This document shows, in pieces, positions 54,474-63,359 of a stretch of 64,000 nucleotides of DNA (position 1 is the stretch's first letter; every line of letters begins with the position of its first letter). Both the position numbers and the translations under genes were made by a program. Below the pieces are notes generated by a model, which had not been told where the DNA came from, ran no database searches, and worked only from the letters and a program-made list of their open reading frames with translations. The stretch is from Pseudomonas sp. BCA17 (GTDB lineage Bacteria; Pseudomonadota; Gammaproteobacteria; Pseudomonadales; Pseudomonadaceae). The stretch spans positions 186,001 through 250,000 of the forward strand of contig NZ_SGWI01000001.1 in assembly GCF_004519405.1 (NCBI RefSeq). Direction: 5' to 3'.

Positions 54474-55250
54474 ATGAATTTCAATTGGAGTGTGTTCTGG
54501 CTGTACCTGCTGCAGCCCAGCGGCGTGTACCTGACCGGGCTCTGGCTGACCTGCCTGATCGCGGTGTCGGCGATGTTGCTGGGCTGTCTGCTGGGGCTGG
54601 GGGCGGCGCTGCTGCGGCTGTCGAAGAACCCGTTGCTGCATCTGCCGGTGCGTTTGTATGTGTGGCTGATGCGCGGCACGCCGCTGCTGGTGCAGATCGT
54701 GTTTCTGTACACGGCAATGGCGGCGGGAGGGATTTTCCGTTTCGAGGATATCGACCTGTTCGGCCTGGTGATCCCGGGAAATATCCAGGCCGCAATCATA
54801 GCCCTGGGTCTGAACGAAGGCGCGTATATGGCCGAGATCATCCGGGCCGGTATCGGCGCGGTGGACAAGGGTCAGTACGAGGCCGGACGCTCCCTGGGCA
54901 TGGGCTTTGCCAAACTGATGCGGCGCATCGTGCTGCCCCAGGCGTTCCGGGTGATCGTGCCGCCGCTGGGTAATGAGTTCAACGTGATGCTCAAGAACAC
55001 CACGTTGGTCAGTGTCATCGGCGTGCAGGAGTTGCTGCTCAGTACGCAGATGGTCACTTCAGCGACCTTCCGCGTCTTCGAGCTGTACCTAGTGGTGGCG
55101 ATCTATTTCCTGATGCTCACCACCCTGTGGGGGTTTTTCCAGCGTTGGCTGGAGGCGCGTTTCGGCCAATCCGACCGGCCCAGCGCGCCGCCGCCGGCAT
55201 CCAGCCGGATGTTCGGGCGTAGCACCTTGAAATTGCTGAGGGGACGTTAA
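54474..55250 (+). CDS. Amino-acid ABC transporter permease, HisM/GlnP type (258 aa)
   Basis: Inner-membrane permease of the polar amino-acid uptake family. Helices at ~15-40, ~65-90, ~100-125 and toward the end carry the conserved [14 protein letters not shown] and the cytoplasmic EAA loop ([35 protein letters not shown]). A single permease suggests a homodimer. It starts 12 bases after the receptor gene and ends 2 bases before the ATPase gene. Confidence 0.92.
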   Translation: MNFNWSVFWLYLLQPSGVYLTGLWLTCLIAVSAMLLGCLLGLGAALLRLSKNPLLHLPVRLYVWLMRGTPLLVQIVFLYTAMAAGGIFRFEDIDLFGLVIPGNIQAAIIALGLNEGAYMAEIIRAGIGAVDKGQYEAGRSLGMGFAKLMRRIVLPQAFRVIVPPLGNEFNVMLKNTTLVSVIGVQELLLSTQMVTSATFRVFELYLVVAIYFLMLTTLWGFFQRWLEARFGQSDRPSAPPPASSRMFGRSTLKLLRGR

Positions 55251-55252
55251 GC

Positions 55253-56032
55253 ATGGCGCACCAAAGTGAAGAACTGATCATCGAAGCGCTGGACGTTCAC
55301 AAGTCGTTCGGCGAGCTGCAGATTCTCAAGGGCATTACCCTGCAAGTGCGGCGCGGCGAAGTGGTGGTGCTGATCGGTGCATCGGGCTCGGGCAAGACCA
55401 CCTTTATCCGCTGCATCAACCTGCTGGAAGACATCCAGGGCGGGCGCATCCGCGTCAACGGCCGCCCCATGGGCTATCGCGAGCGCAGTGACGGCAGCCT
55501 GGTACGCGATTCGGAACGCAACATCGCCCGGCTGCGCCGCGATATCGGCATGGTGTTCCAGCGCTTCAATCTGTTCCCCCATATGACCGCCCTGGAAAAC
55601 ATTATCGAGGCGCCGATCCAGGTGCTCGGCACACCGCGTGCCGAGGCATTGGAGCAGGCCCGTGGTCTGCTGGCGAGGGTCGGCCTGGCGGACAAGGCCG
55701 GCCATTACCCGTCGATGCTTTCCGGCGGCCAGCAGCAACGGGTTGCGATTGCCCGCGCCCTTGCCATGAAACCCCAAGCCATGCTGTTCGACGAACCCAC
55801 CAGCGCCCTGGACCCGGAAACCGTCGGCGAAGTGCTGCAGGTGATGAAAGAGCTGGCCGAGGAGGGCATGACCATGGTGATAGTCACCCATGAAATGGGC
55901 TTTGCCCGTGAAGTGGCCGATAGGGTGGTGGTGCTCGATCAGGGCGAACTCATCGAGCAGGGCTCCCCGGAACAGATTTTCAGCCGCCCCACCCATCCTC
56001 GTACCCGAGCCTTTCTCAGTCGCGTGTTATGA
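55253..56032 (+). CDS. Amino-acid ABC transporter ATPase, GlnQ type (259 aa)
   Basis: Energises the amino-acid transporter. Walker [10 protein letters not shown], signature [17 protein letters not shown], Walker [14 protein letters not shown] and the H-loop VTHEMGFA are all intact. Includes the small polar amino-acid-family insert with a conserved [18 protein letters not shown]. Overlaps nothing and follows the permease by 2 bases. Confidence 0.94.
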   Translation: MAHQSEELIIEALDVHKSFGELQILKGITLQVRRGEVVVLIGASGSGKTTFIRCINLLEDIQGGRIRVNGRPMGYRERSDGSLVRDSERNIARLRRDIGMVFQRFNLFPHMTALENIIEAPIQVLGTPRAEALEQARGLLARVGLADKAGHYPSMLSGGQQQRVAIARALAMKPQAMLFDEPTSALDPETVGEVLQVMKELAEEGMTMVIVTHEMGFAREVADRVVVLDQGELIEQGSPEQIFSRPTHPRTRAFLSRVL

Positions 56033-56158
56033 GCATTGCGAGGAAAACCCTGGCGTGCGCACCGACCTGCTGGAAACGATCCAGCGCGTGATGAGGCAGG
56101 GAATGGACCTGCATCCAATCCGCCCAATGAATCCAAGCGTCTTTCAAGAGCCTTTGCC

Positions 56159-57769
56159 ATGTTGAAATTTTCTGCTCACGAATACCCTTATCCGTCGCAA
56201 CGCCAGAGTGTTTTTGCCCGTCGCGGCATGGTCGCGGCGTCGCAACCCTTAGCCGCGCAGGCGGGGATCGAGGTCATGCAAAAGGGTGGCAATGCCATCG
56301 ACGCCGCTATTGCCACGGCGGCAGCCCTTACCGTGGTGGAACCCACCGGCTGCGGGCTGGGCGGCGATGCTTTTGCGTTGGTGTGGTGCAAGGGCCAGTT
56401 GCATGGCCTGAATGGCAACGGTCAGGCACCGGCCGCCCTGAGCATTGAGGCGGTCAAGGCGGCAGGCCATGAGCAGATGCCGCTGTACGGCTGGACTCCG
56501 GTCACCGTACCTGGCTGCCCGTCGGCCTGGGCGGAACTGTCGCAACGTTTCGGCAAGTTGCCTTTTGCCGAACTGCTGCAGCCGGCCATCAGCCTGGCGC
56601 GAGACGGCTTTCCAGTCTCGCCGGTGGTCGCCCATCAGTGGCAGCTCGCCCTGAATGAATTCACTCGCCATCGGGACGCCGCGATGGACGCCTGGTTCGA
56701 CACGTTCCTGATCGACGGGCGCGCGCCGCTGGCCGGCCAGCTTTACCGCAACCCGGCCCAGGCACGTACCCTGGAAGAACTGGCCGTTACCCGTTGCGAG
56801 AGCCTGTATCGTGGCGCCCTGGCCGAACGACTGGACGCTCATTCCCGCGCCGGCGGCGGTTACCTGCGTGCCGGCGACCTCAAGGATTACCGTGCGCAGT
56901 GGGTGGAGCCGATCCACATCAATTATCGGGGGGTCGACGTCTGGGAAATCCCCCCGAGCGGCCAGGGGCTGGTGGCGTTGATGGCCTTGAAGATCCTTGA
57001 AGGCTTCACCTTCGATCACCGTGACAGCCAACAGACCTGGCATCGTCAACTTGAGGCGATGAAGGCTGCCTACAGCGACGGCTTACACCACATCACCGAC
57101 CCCTTGCATATGCGCGTGGCGGTGGCCGACCTGCTGAGCGATGCCTACAGCAGCCGTCGCCGCGACCAGATCGGCGAACACGCGCAATTGCCCAAACCCG
57201 GCGACCCCCATGCCAGTGGCACGGTGTACCTGGCCACCGCGGACGCCGAAGGCAATATGGTCTCGTTCATCCAGAGCAACTACCACGGCTTCGGCTCCGG
57301 GGTGGTGCTGCCCGACAGCGGCATCGCCCTGCAAAATCGTGGGCAGGAATTCAGCCTCGATCCGGCTCACGCCAACTGCCTGGCGCCCGGCAAGAAGACC
57401 TTTCATACCATCATTCCCGGCTTTCTCACCAAAGACGGCCAGGCCCTCGGCCCATTCGGTGTGATGGGGGGCTACATGCAGCCCCAAGGCCATGTGCAGA
57501 TGGTGATGAACCTGGTGGACTTCGGCCTCAACCCCCAAGCCGCACTGGATGCACCGCGTTGGCAATGGTTGGGCGGCATGAAGGTCGGGATAGAGCAGGG
57601 CGCCTCCCGCGACCTGGCCAACGCGCTGATACGTCGCGGCCATGAAGTACAGATTGCCAGTGACCTGACCGACTACGGTCGCGGGCAAATCATCCTGCGC
57701 GACCCCGTCAGCGGCGTGCTGTGCGGAGGTACGGAGCCGAGGGCGGATTCGCATATCGCGGTGTGGTGA
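56159..57769 (+). CDS. Gamma-glutamyltransferase-family hydrolase, YwrD/HpxW-like (536 aa)
   Basis: Ntn-hydrolase of the gamma-glutamyltransferase family, normally self-cleaved into two subunits; the likely new N-terminus is Thr355 in HASGTVYLATADAEGN. The large subunit has MQKGGNAIDAAIATAAALTV and EPTGCGLGGDAFALVW; the small subunit ends GPFGVMGGYMQPQGHVQMVM. The sequence after the nucleophile lacks the TTHFS of the canonical enzymes and matches the shorter YwrD/oxamate-amidohydrolase group. No signal peptide is seen, so it is cytosolic. It probably hydrolyses an amide brought in by the upstream transporter. ATG at 56159 begins the conserved sequence. Confidence 0.85.
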   Translation: MLKFSAHEYPYPSQRQSVFARRGMVAASQPLAAQAGIEVMQKGGNAIDAAIATAAALTVVEPTGCGLGGDAFALVWCKGQLHGLNGNGQAPAALSIEAVKAAGHEQMPLYGWTPVTVPGCPSAWAELSQRFGKLPFAELLQPAISLARDGFPVSPVVAHQWQLALNEFTRHRDAAMDAWFDTFLIDGRAPLAGQLYRNPAQARTLEELAVTRCESLYRGALAERLDAHSRAGGGYLRAGDLKDYRAQWVEPIHINYRGVDVWEIPPSGQGLVALMALKILEGFTFDHRDSQQTWHRQLEAMKAAYSDGLHHITDPLHMRVAVADLLSDAYSSRRRDQIGEHAQLPKPGDPHASGTVYLATADAEGNMVSFIQSNYHGFGSGVVLPDSGIALQNRGQEFSLDPAHANCLAPGKKTFHTIIPGFLTKDGQALGPFGVMGGYMQPQGHVQMVMNLVDFGLNPQAALDAPRWQWLGGMKVGIEQGASRDLANALIRRGHEVQIASDLTDYGRGQIILRDPVSGVLCGGTEPRADSHIAVW

Positions 57770-57895
57770 ACAAAGCTTGGCGTGTTCGTTGAACGCTGAT
57801 GGGCACGTCAGGGATGCAGGGGATGGTGGGTCGTTACGGGTGATCAGGCTCGCTCGCGAAATCCTCGGCGATGGAGAAGCGCGTAAGAATGTACT

Positions 57896-59446
57896 TCAAA
57901 CGCTTGGAGCCAGGGCCTCCTGGGTGGCGAGTTGTACTCGATCGCGACCACCGAATTTGGCGCCGTACATAGCGCCGTCCACCCGCCGGATAAAATCATC
58001 GAAGGACTCCGTGGGAACCCACGTCGCAACACCAAAGCTGCAAGTCACCTGTCCGGCTTCATCAAATGGCAGGGCATTTATCAGCACACGCAGCTTCTCT
58101 GCCAGCGTCCTCGCATCGTTCAATTGGCTATCCGGGCATATCAGTGCGAACTCTTCTCCTCCCGTTCGGCACAGCAGGTCGGTTTTACGTGTTGCCGCAC
58201 TGATCCGGGCGCATAAAAGCTGCAGGACTTTATCACCGCACAAATGCCCCTTGCGGTCGTTGATGAGCTTGAAGTGATCGATGTCGAACATTATCAGCGA
58301 TAACGGCCGGCTCTGAGTGTTTGCCTCAACGATCAAGCGCTCCATTGACGCTTCGAAGTAACGTCGGTTGTACGCGCCGGTGAGGTGATCGGTGATATTC
58401 ATGGTCTGCAATTCTTGCGTGCGCTCCGCAACCAGCGACAGCGCCCGAGTGCGTTGTGTGATCAGCAAGAACACCATTGCGGTCATCAACAGCGTCAACA
58501 CGGCTCCGAATACAATGATCAGGCTGCGGGAAAATACGTGGCTATTGGCGGCCGAAAAGGCCGGGCCGGGGCGAAATTGCATGACGTAGGTATTGTCGGC
58601 GACGTTGAGCAGTCGCCGTTCGTACAATGCTGAAGAGGCTGCTGGAACTGAGCTTTGATAAATATACTCATCGGGCGGCGCGTCAGTTGTCGAGAGCGTC
58701 ACGTTCAGTCGTAGCATGCTTGCCAATGGGATATTTTGCTCCATCAGGAACGCCAGGCGTACGGTGGAAACAACGTACCCCTCCAGGCCGTCGTCACTAT
58801 TGAGGGTCGTAGAGGCTGGGGGAAATACAGGGGCAACAAAGAACACGCCGGACTGACCGTTGGACATTTTCAGCGGGTCCGACACGACCATTTGATGGCT
58901 CTCGCGCGCCTTCGTGAACAGCGCCTCGCGGCTCGGGCTGGCCATGACGTCCATGCCTGGGGTGATCGTTACATCATCCAGAGACAGGAGGTAGAGCAAT
59001 ATCCAATGTTCGGCCCGTTCAGTGAGGGGGCGCTTCTCGCCATTGAGAGGGTTGACTTCATGATAGGAAAAGTCGGACGTTCCATTGAGCAGCGCGTTGG
59101 CACGAAAGGGTTCCAGATCCTTCTGAAGAATCCTTCTGACCCAGCCATAAGTTTCGCCTTCCTCCACCAGCGGCGTGACGAACCCCATAAACTCTTTTTC
59201 AGTCACGTCATCGGCATTGATGAAGAACCGCTTTACCGTGTCCAGTTTCAAGTCTTGTACACTGAACCGGCGCTGTACGCGGCTGAATCGCTCGTCAACC
59301 TCGAGTTTGAATGCAACGCTGGCTGTCGCTTGCTCGGTCCTTATATAGAAGGTCAGCACCAAGATTGTAACGGCTATTCCGGTGAGGCAGATCAGGGCGC
59401 ACAGGATCATATCGGAGACCTTGAAAGCACCCAAATGAGAACGCAT
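57896..59446 (-). CDS. CHASE-domain GGDEF diguanylate cyclase (516 aa)
   Basis: Makes cyclic di-GMP. An N-terminal helix (DMILCALICLTGIAVTILVLTFYIR) and a second at ~320-345 (SLIIVFGAVLTLLMTAMVFLLI) enclose a periplasmic CHASE sensor domain (FSRVQRRFSVQDL, YGWVRRILQKDLEPF, VVSDPLKMSNGQSGVFFVAP). The cytosolic GGDEF domain has the active-site GGEEF (RTGGEEFALIC), DHLTGAYNRRYFEA, FDIDHFKLINDRKGH, and an RxxD inhibitory site (RKTD) five residues before GGEEF. Probably an active cyclase with product feedback. The start at 59446 gives MRSHLGAFKVSDM. Standalone. Confidence 0.9.
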   Translation of the reverse strand: MRSHLGAFKVSDMILCALICLTGIAVTILVLTFYIRTEQATASVAFKLEVDERFSRVQRRFSVQDLKLDTVKRFFINADDVTEKEFMGFVTPLVEEGETYGWVRRILQKDLEPFRANALLNGTSDFSYHEVNPLNGEKRPLTERAEHWILLYLLSLDDVTITPGMDVMASPSREALFTKARESHQMVVSDPLKMSNGQSGVFFVAPVFPPASTTLNSDDGLEGYVVSTVRLAFLMEQNIPLASMLRLNVTLSTTDAPPDEYIYQSSVPAASSALYERRLLNVADNTYVMQFRPGPAFSAANSHVFSRSLIIVFGAVLTLLMTAMVFLLITQRTRALSLVAERTQELQTMNITDHLTGAYNRRYFEASMERLIVEANTQSRPLSLIMFDIDHFKLINDRKGHLCGDKVLQLLCARISAATRKTDLLCRTGGEEFALICPDSQLNDARTLAEKLRVLINALPFDEAGQVTCSFGVATWVPTESFDDFIRRVDGAMYGAKFGGRDRVQLATQEALAPSV

Positions 59447-59611
59447 CTTCTTTGTTGTTCCTTGAACGTCGACGATAGAGCATGAGAAACGGCAATGCTC
59501 TATCTATCGGCACTTGCTCAGATTACTTAATCATCCGTGCGCTATGGGTCGTTGTGTTCGCCGCTGAACATCCACGCGCCTGGTTGCGTCAAGGCATTCA
59601 GGTAAAAGCGC

Positions 59612-60292
59612 TCAAGCGTGTTTTCGCTCGAAATTGGCTCTCAGCAGTTTCGTGCTCAAATCTTCCCAATGCTCGACAAAAGCGGCTCGCGCGGTCTCGA
59701 AATCCCGACTGCGCAGACACGCTATCAAGTGCTCATGGTCGGCGACGATTTGCTTAGGGTCCTCATAGCAGGGCTGTTGCAGCACCAAAAGGAGTTCAAT
59801 CTCGCTCTCGAGCATGGCGTAGCTGCGCTGCAAACGTGCGCTGCCACTGGCGCGAATGATTGCACGATGGAAATCACCATCGGAGGTGACAATGTCTGAA
59901 CGAGGCGCGTCCGGGGCTGCATTGCGCAGTTTTTCCACGGCGTTCAGCGCGTCAACGGGAACTGCGCCATTGAGAATAATCATGCGCACAGCCTCGGTTT
60001 CCAGTACGCCACGCAATCGAGCGATATCCACAATGTCATCCGGCCCGAACTCGGGTATGCAGAAGCCGCGATTGGGCACCTTCAACAACAAGCCGAATGA
60101 CACCAGCAATTGCGCCGCACTGCGAAACGTATTGCGTGCCACCCCGTACTCTTCCGCCATCTTGATGTCCCGCAGGAACTCGCCTGGCTCAAAGTCACCG
60201 TTCAGGATCCTGGCTTTGAGCTTTACAGACAAGGCCTCGACCGCCGAGAGCTTTGTTGGGTTCGTATCAGGGATTGCGCTGGGAAAAATCAT
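59612..60292 (-). CDS. GntR-family regulator with FCD domain (226 aa)
   Basis: Regulator for the adjacent divergent kinase/aminotransferase cluster. The winged helix (LKARILNGDFEPGEFLRDIKM, YGVARNTFRSAAQLLVSFGL) precedes an FCD domain (IARLRGVLETEAVRMIIL, DGDFHRAIIRASGSARLQRS, DHEHLIACLRSRDFETARAA, FVEHWEDL). ATG at 60292 (MIFPSAIPDTN) is chosen; the frame runs upstream to 60412 without conserved sequence. A ribosome site is not obvious. Placed divergently 546 bases from the operon it presumably controls. Confidence 0.87.
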   Translation of the reverse strand: MIFPSAIPDTNPTKLSAVEALSVKLKARILNGDFEPGEFLRDIKMAEEYGVARNTFRSAAQLLVSFGLLLKVPNRGFCIPEFGPDDIVDIARLRGVLETEAVRMIILNGAVPVDALNAVEKLRNAAPDAPRSDIVTSDGDFHRAIIRASGSARLQRSYAMLESEIELLLVLQQPCYEDPKQIVADHEHLIACLRSRDFETARAAFVEHWEDLSTKLLRANFERKHA

Positions 60293-60838
60293 GTTAATCA
60301 CGACCAGGGTAGGGGCTCGACAACGCGCGCGATTTTGATGTGCCCGGATCACTGCGCACCTGCAATGCTGCGGGATTCCATAAGCGTTGCGCAATAATTT
60401 TAAGCGCATCACGAACCTATCGGCACCGAGCAGCGGCTCATCAACCCGGCCTTTCGGCCTAATGCCAGTCAGCTAAGCGTAAGTGCTGTCTGTAGGAGCG
60501 AGCTTGCTCGCGAAGAACGTCAACGATAACGCGTGTTGCCTGAATGAACGCGGCGCCTGTGAGTTTTTCGCGAGCAAGCTCGCTTCGACAAAAAGCCTTT
60601 AACCTTTCGGCCCGCATTATGGGGTTAAAAACCTATTTTTCATAAATTGTTCTACAGAGAAAATATAGGCATGAATATGGTTTTTAATTTTTAACCTTAT
60701 AAATCAAATATATAGATGCATATCACACAACCAAAGCCGAATTTTTTAAAAAACAGCTTTCAATCACAAAAATTGTAGCACAATATCTGCTCATCGACAG
60801 CGAGCACTATGTGGCTTGCCCAGGCCAGGAGTGCAACG
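60293..60838. other. Divergent spacer with REPIN and AT-rich promoter region
   Basis: A 546-base gap between the GntR regulator and the kinase cluster. A REPIN sits at 60491-60590. From about 60600 to 60790 the sequence turns strikingly AT-rich (AAAATATAGGCATGAATATG; TTTTTAATTTTTAACCTTAT), unlike the rest of the window, as expected for a promoter and regulator-binding region. No coding frame is supported. Confidence 0.55.
60491..60590. repeat. REPIN, GAGCGAGCTTGCTCGCG class
   Basis: TGTAGGAGCGAGCTTGCTCG at 60491 is mirrored by CGAGCAAGCTCGCTTCGACA ending at 60590, with a central ~50-base spacer. The arms (24 bases, a couple of mismatches at the tips) belong to a REP class different from those at 2087 and 33981. 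Confidence 0.87.
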
Positions 60839-61924
60839 ATGAGCCTTATTCAACAATCCCCATTCGGTGTAGAACTTGCAGCATTGCAAGGCGATTTGGC
60901 GACCTCGTTCACCCCCGTATCCCTGGAGGAAGGTGCTCGAATTCTGCTCGAGCAATTTGGGATCGAAGCCGATCTGACGCGCTTTGCGACCGAAAAAGAC
61001 GACACTTTCCGGTGTGACAGCGCAAGCGGCACATCCTACGTGCTCAAGATCGCTAACCCCCAGGAAGCACCGGTAGAGCTTTCTCTACAAATCGAAGTCA
61101 TGCGCCACATTGGGCGCAAGGCGCCGCATTTGCCGATCCCCAGAGTGCATCAAGCGTTGGGCGGCGAGTACCTGGCTCAAATCGAAACGACTCAAGGCGA
61201 GCTCAGGCACGTGCGGCTGATGAGCTTTTTGCCCGGTACGCCCTTGGACAAAACAAGCGTAAAAGCGCAGGGGCGCGAACACATTGGCGAACTGCTCGCC
61301 CGGTTGAGGCTGGCCACCGCCGACTTTTCTCATCCGGGGGAGTCGCGCAAGGTCTGCTGGGACGTCCAGAACCTGGGAATGCTTGAACCGTTGATCAGCT
61401 GCGTGGGCGACCCTGGGCGTCGTCAGTTGCTGGAGAGGGCGCTTGAACGTTTTTTCGAGATTGAGCATTTGATCGCCGGCTGTCGAAAGCAGGTCCTGCA
61501 TAACGACTTCAACACCTCAAACATCGTGGTAGATGCTGAACACCCGCAGTTTGTCAGCGGCGTGATCGATTTCGGCGACACGGTCAAAACGGCCATCGCC
61601 ATTGATGTGTCCACGGCCATGATGAACCAATTGGGCGCGGTTGAAGATGACAACAACGTCGATATTTTCGCCCCGGCGAAAGACCTCCTGAAGGGGTATT
61701 TGCGTGTCGCCGATCTGACCGCTGACGAGCTTTCGCTTATCCCGCACCTGGCGATGGCACGCCTGATCACCAGGGCGCTGATTACGACTTGGCGGTCGCA
61801 GCTTTTCCCGCATAACAGCGCCTATATCCTGAGGAACGCCGCTCCAGGATGGCGACAGCTTGACTGGATGTTGAATCGATCACCGTCACATATGTCTTCG
61901 CTTCTGATGTCCTTCGCCGAATAA
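60839..61924 (+). CDS. APH-fold phosphotransferase, hydroxylysine-kinase-like (361 aa)
   Basis: Small-molecule kinase of the aminoglycoside-phosphotransferase/choline-kinase fold, closest in layout to hydroxylysine kinase (HYKK/AGPHD1). The catalytic loop is VLHNDFNTSNIVVD (Asp and Asn metal/base residues) and the metal-binding motif is GVIDFGDTVKTAIAIDVSTA, whose IDFGD variant is characteristic. The N-lobe has TSYVLKIANPQE (ATP-binding Lys). AGGAG lies 9 bases before the ATG at 60839. It is followed 26 bases later by a PLP enzyme of the phospho-lyase type, giving a kinase plus phospho-lyase pair. Confidence 0.83.
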   Translation: MSLIQQSPFGVELAALQGDLATSFTPVSLEEGARILLEQFGIEADLTRFATEKDDTFRCDSASGTSYVLKIANPQEAPVELSLQIEVMRHIGRKAPHLPIPRVHQALGGEYLAQIETTQGELRHVRLMSFLPGTPLDKTSVKAQGREHIGELLARLRLATADFSHPGESRKVCWDVQNLGMLEPLISCVGDPGRRQLLERALERFFEIEHLIAGCRKQVLHNDFNTSNIVVDAEHPQFVSGVIDFGDTVKTAIAIDVSTAMMNQLGAVEDDNNVDIFAPAKDLLKGYLRVADLTADELSLIPHLAMARLITRALITTWRSQLFPHNSAYILRNAAPGWRQLDWMLNRSPSHMSSLLMSFAE

Positions 61925-61950
61925 CCCATCCTTGCTAGAGGGGATCCAAA

Positions 61951-63306
61951 ATGAGCAACTCAAAAATCGAAGCGGTGCGCGGTGACATGCCCAACGGCTT
62001 CAACCCGGCCAATACCGACCATCTGGACACCTCCGCCCGCGAGCATATTCAGCGCCGAGCCAATCTTCTGGCCCCTGGCTATCGTCTCTTCTATAACGAG
62101 CCGGTGGGCGTTGTCCGGGCCAAGGGGGCGTACCTGTATGACAAGGACGGCACCGAATATCTGGATGCCTATAACAATGTGGTGTCGGTGGGGCATTGCC
62201 ACCCGCGCGTCGTGGCCGCGATCACCGAACAAATGAATACCCTGTGCAGCCACACCCGGTATATGCAGGACGGGATTCTTGATTATGCCGAACAATTGCG
62301 CGCCACCACTGACGGTGAGATGGCGGCTGACGGCCAGATGATGTTCACCTGCAGCGGTTCGGAAGCGAACGACCTGGCCATCCGCATTGCACGTCACCAC
62401 ACCGGTAACACCGGCGTTATCGTGACGTCCGAGGCTTATCACGGTAACTCGGCCACCGTGGCTGCCTTTTCACCCTCGCTGGGTGTCAACGCCAAGCTCG
62501 ATCCCTATGTTCGCCGGGTGCCGGCACCCGACTCCTACCGCATTCCGCGCGAGGCGCTGGGGCGCTATATGGCCGACCAGGTGGCGGCGCAGATCAAGGA
62601 TATCCAGCGCCATGGCGGCGGCGTGGCGGCGTTCATTGCTGACTGCCTGTTTTCGTCCGACGGGCTGTTCTGTGATCCGGTCGATGTGTTCGGACCGATT
62701 GCCGAGGTGGTGCGCCAGGCCGGAGGCCTATTCATTGCCGATGAGGTGCAGTCGGGCTTTGGCCGCAGCGGCACGCATTTCTGGGGGCATCAGCGCCATG
62801 GGGTAGCGCCGGACATCATTACCATGGGCAAACCCATGGGTAACGGCTACCCGGTTGCGGGGCTGATGGTGCGGCCGGAAGTCGTCGCAAGTTTTGGACG
62901 TGACATGCGCTATTTCAACACCTTCGGCGGCAACAGTGTGGCGATCGCCGCCGCGCAGGCCACCCTCGATGTGATTCAGGAAGAGCAGCTCATGCTCAAT
63001 GCCAATCGCGTGGGCGGCCTGATCATGGCAGGCCTCAATGACTTGGCCAGGCGCTATGAGCAGATTGGCGACGTACGCGGAACGGGTATGTATTTCGCCG
63101 TCGAACTGGTGACCGACAAGGCCCGCAAGACTCCCGACATGAAAAGCGCCCTAAGCGTGGTCAACCACTTGCGTGAAAAACGCGTACTCATCTCAGCCAC
63201 GGGACCTGATGCGAGCATTCTGAAAATTCGCCCGCCATTGATATGGACCGCAAAGGAAGCGGGGCGGTTGCTTGATGCGCTGGAGAGCGCGTTTGACGCC
63301 CTGTAG
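61951..63306 (+). CDS. Class III PLP enzyme, phosphohydroxylysine/phosphoethanolamine phospho-lyase-like (451 aa)
   Basis: Fold type I PLP enzyme of the class III aminotransferase group. FTCSGSEANDLAIRIARHHT, DEVQSGFGRSGTHFWGHQ and ITMGKPMGNGYPVAGLMV (PLP-binding Lys in MGKPMG) are all present. The N-terminal NEPVGVVRAKGAYLYDKDG, NNVVSVGHCHPRVV closely follows human PHYKPL/ETNPPL, enzymes that eliminate phosphate and ammonia from O-phospho-amino alcohols. This fits the HYKK-like kinase upstream. It could instead be an ordinary omega-transaminase. AGAGGGG precedes the ATG. Confidence 0.83.
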   Translation: MSNSKIEAVRGDMPNGFNPANTDHLDTSAREHIQRRANLLAPGYRLFYNEPVGVVRAKGAYLYDKDGTEYLDAYNNVVSVGHCHPRVVAAITEQMNTLCSHTRYMQDGILDYAEQLRATTDGEMAADGQMMFTCSGSEANDLAIRIARHHTGNTGVIVTSEAYHGNSATVAAFSPSLGVNAKLDPYVRRVPAPDSYRIPREALGRYMADQVAAQIKDIQRHGGGVAAFIADCLFSSDGLFCDPVDVFGPIAEVVRQAGGLFIADEVQSGFGRSGTHFWGHQRHGVAPDIITMGKPMGNGYPVAGLMVRPEVVASFGRDMRYFNTFGGNSVAIAAAQATLDVIQEEQLMLNANRVGGLIMAGLNDLARRYEQIGDVRGTGMYFAVELVTDKARKTPDMKSALSVVNHLREKRVLISATGPDASILKIRPPLIWTAKEAGRLLDALESAFDAL

Positions 63307-63359
63307 GGCACACCTGAACCGACGCATTATCACCTCAATATCCCATCAGGACCGCACTC

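Noticed and set aside
57777..58277. 166-codon open frame between the GGT-like gene and the cyclase
   Set aside because: It overlaps the end of the cyclase on the opposite strand and has no recognisable domain or ribosome site.
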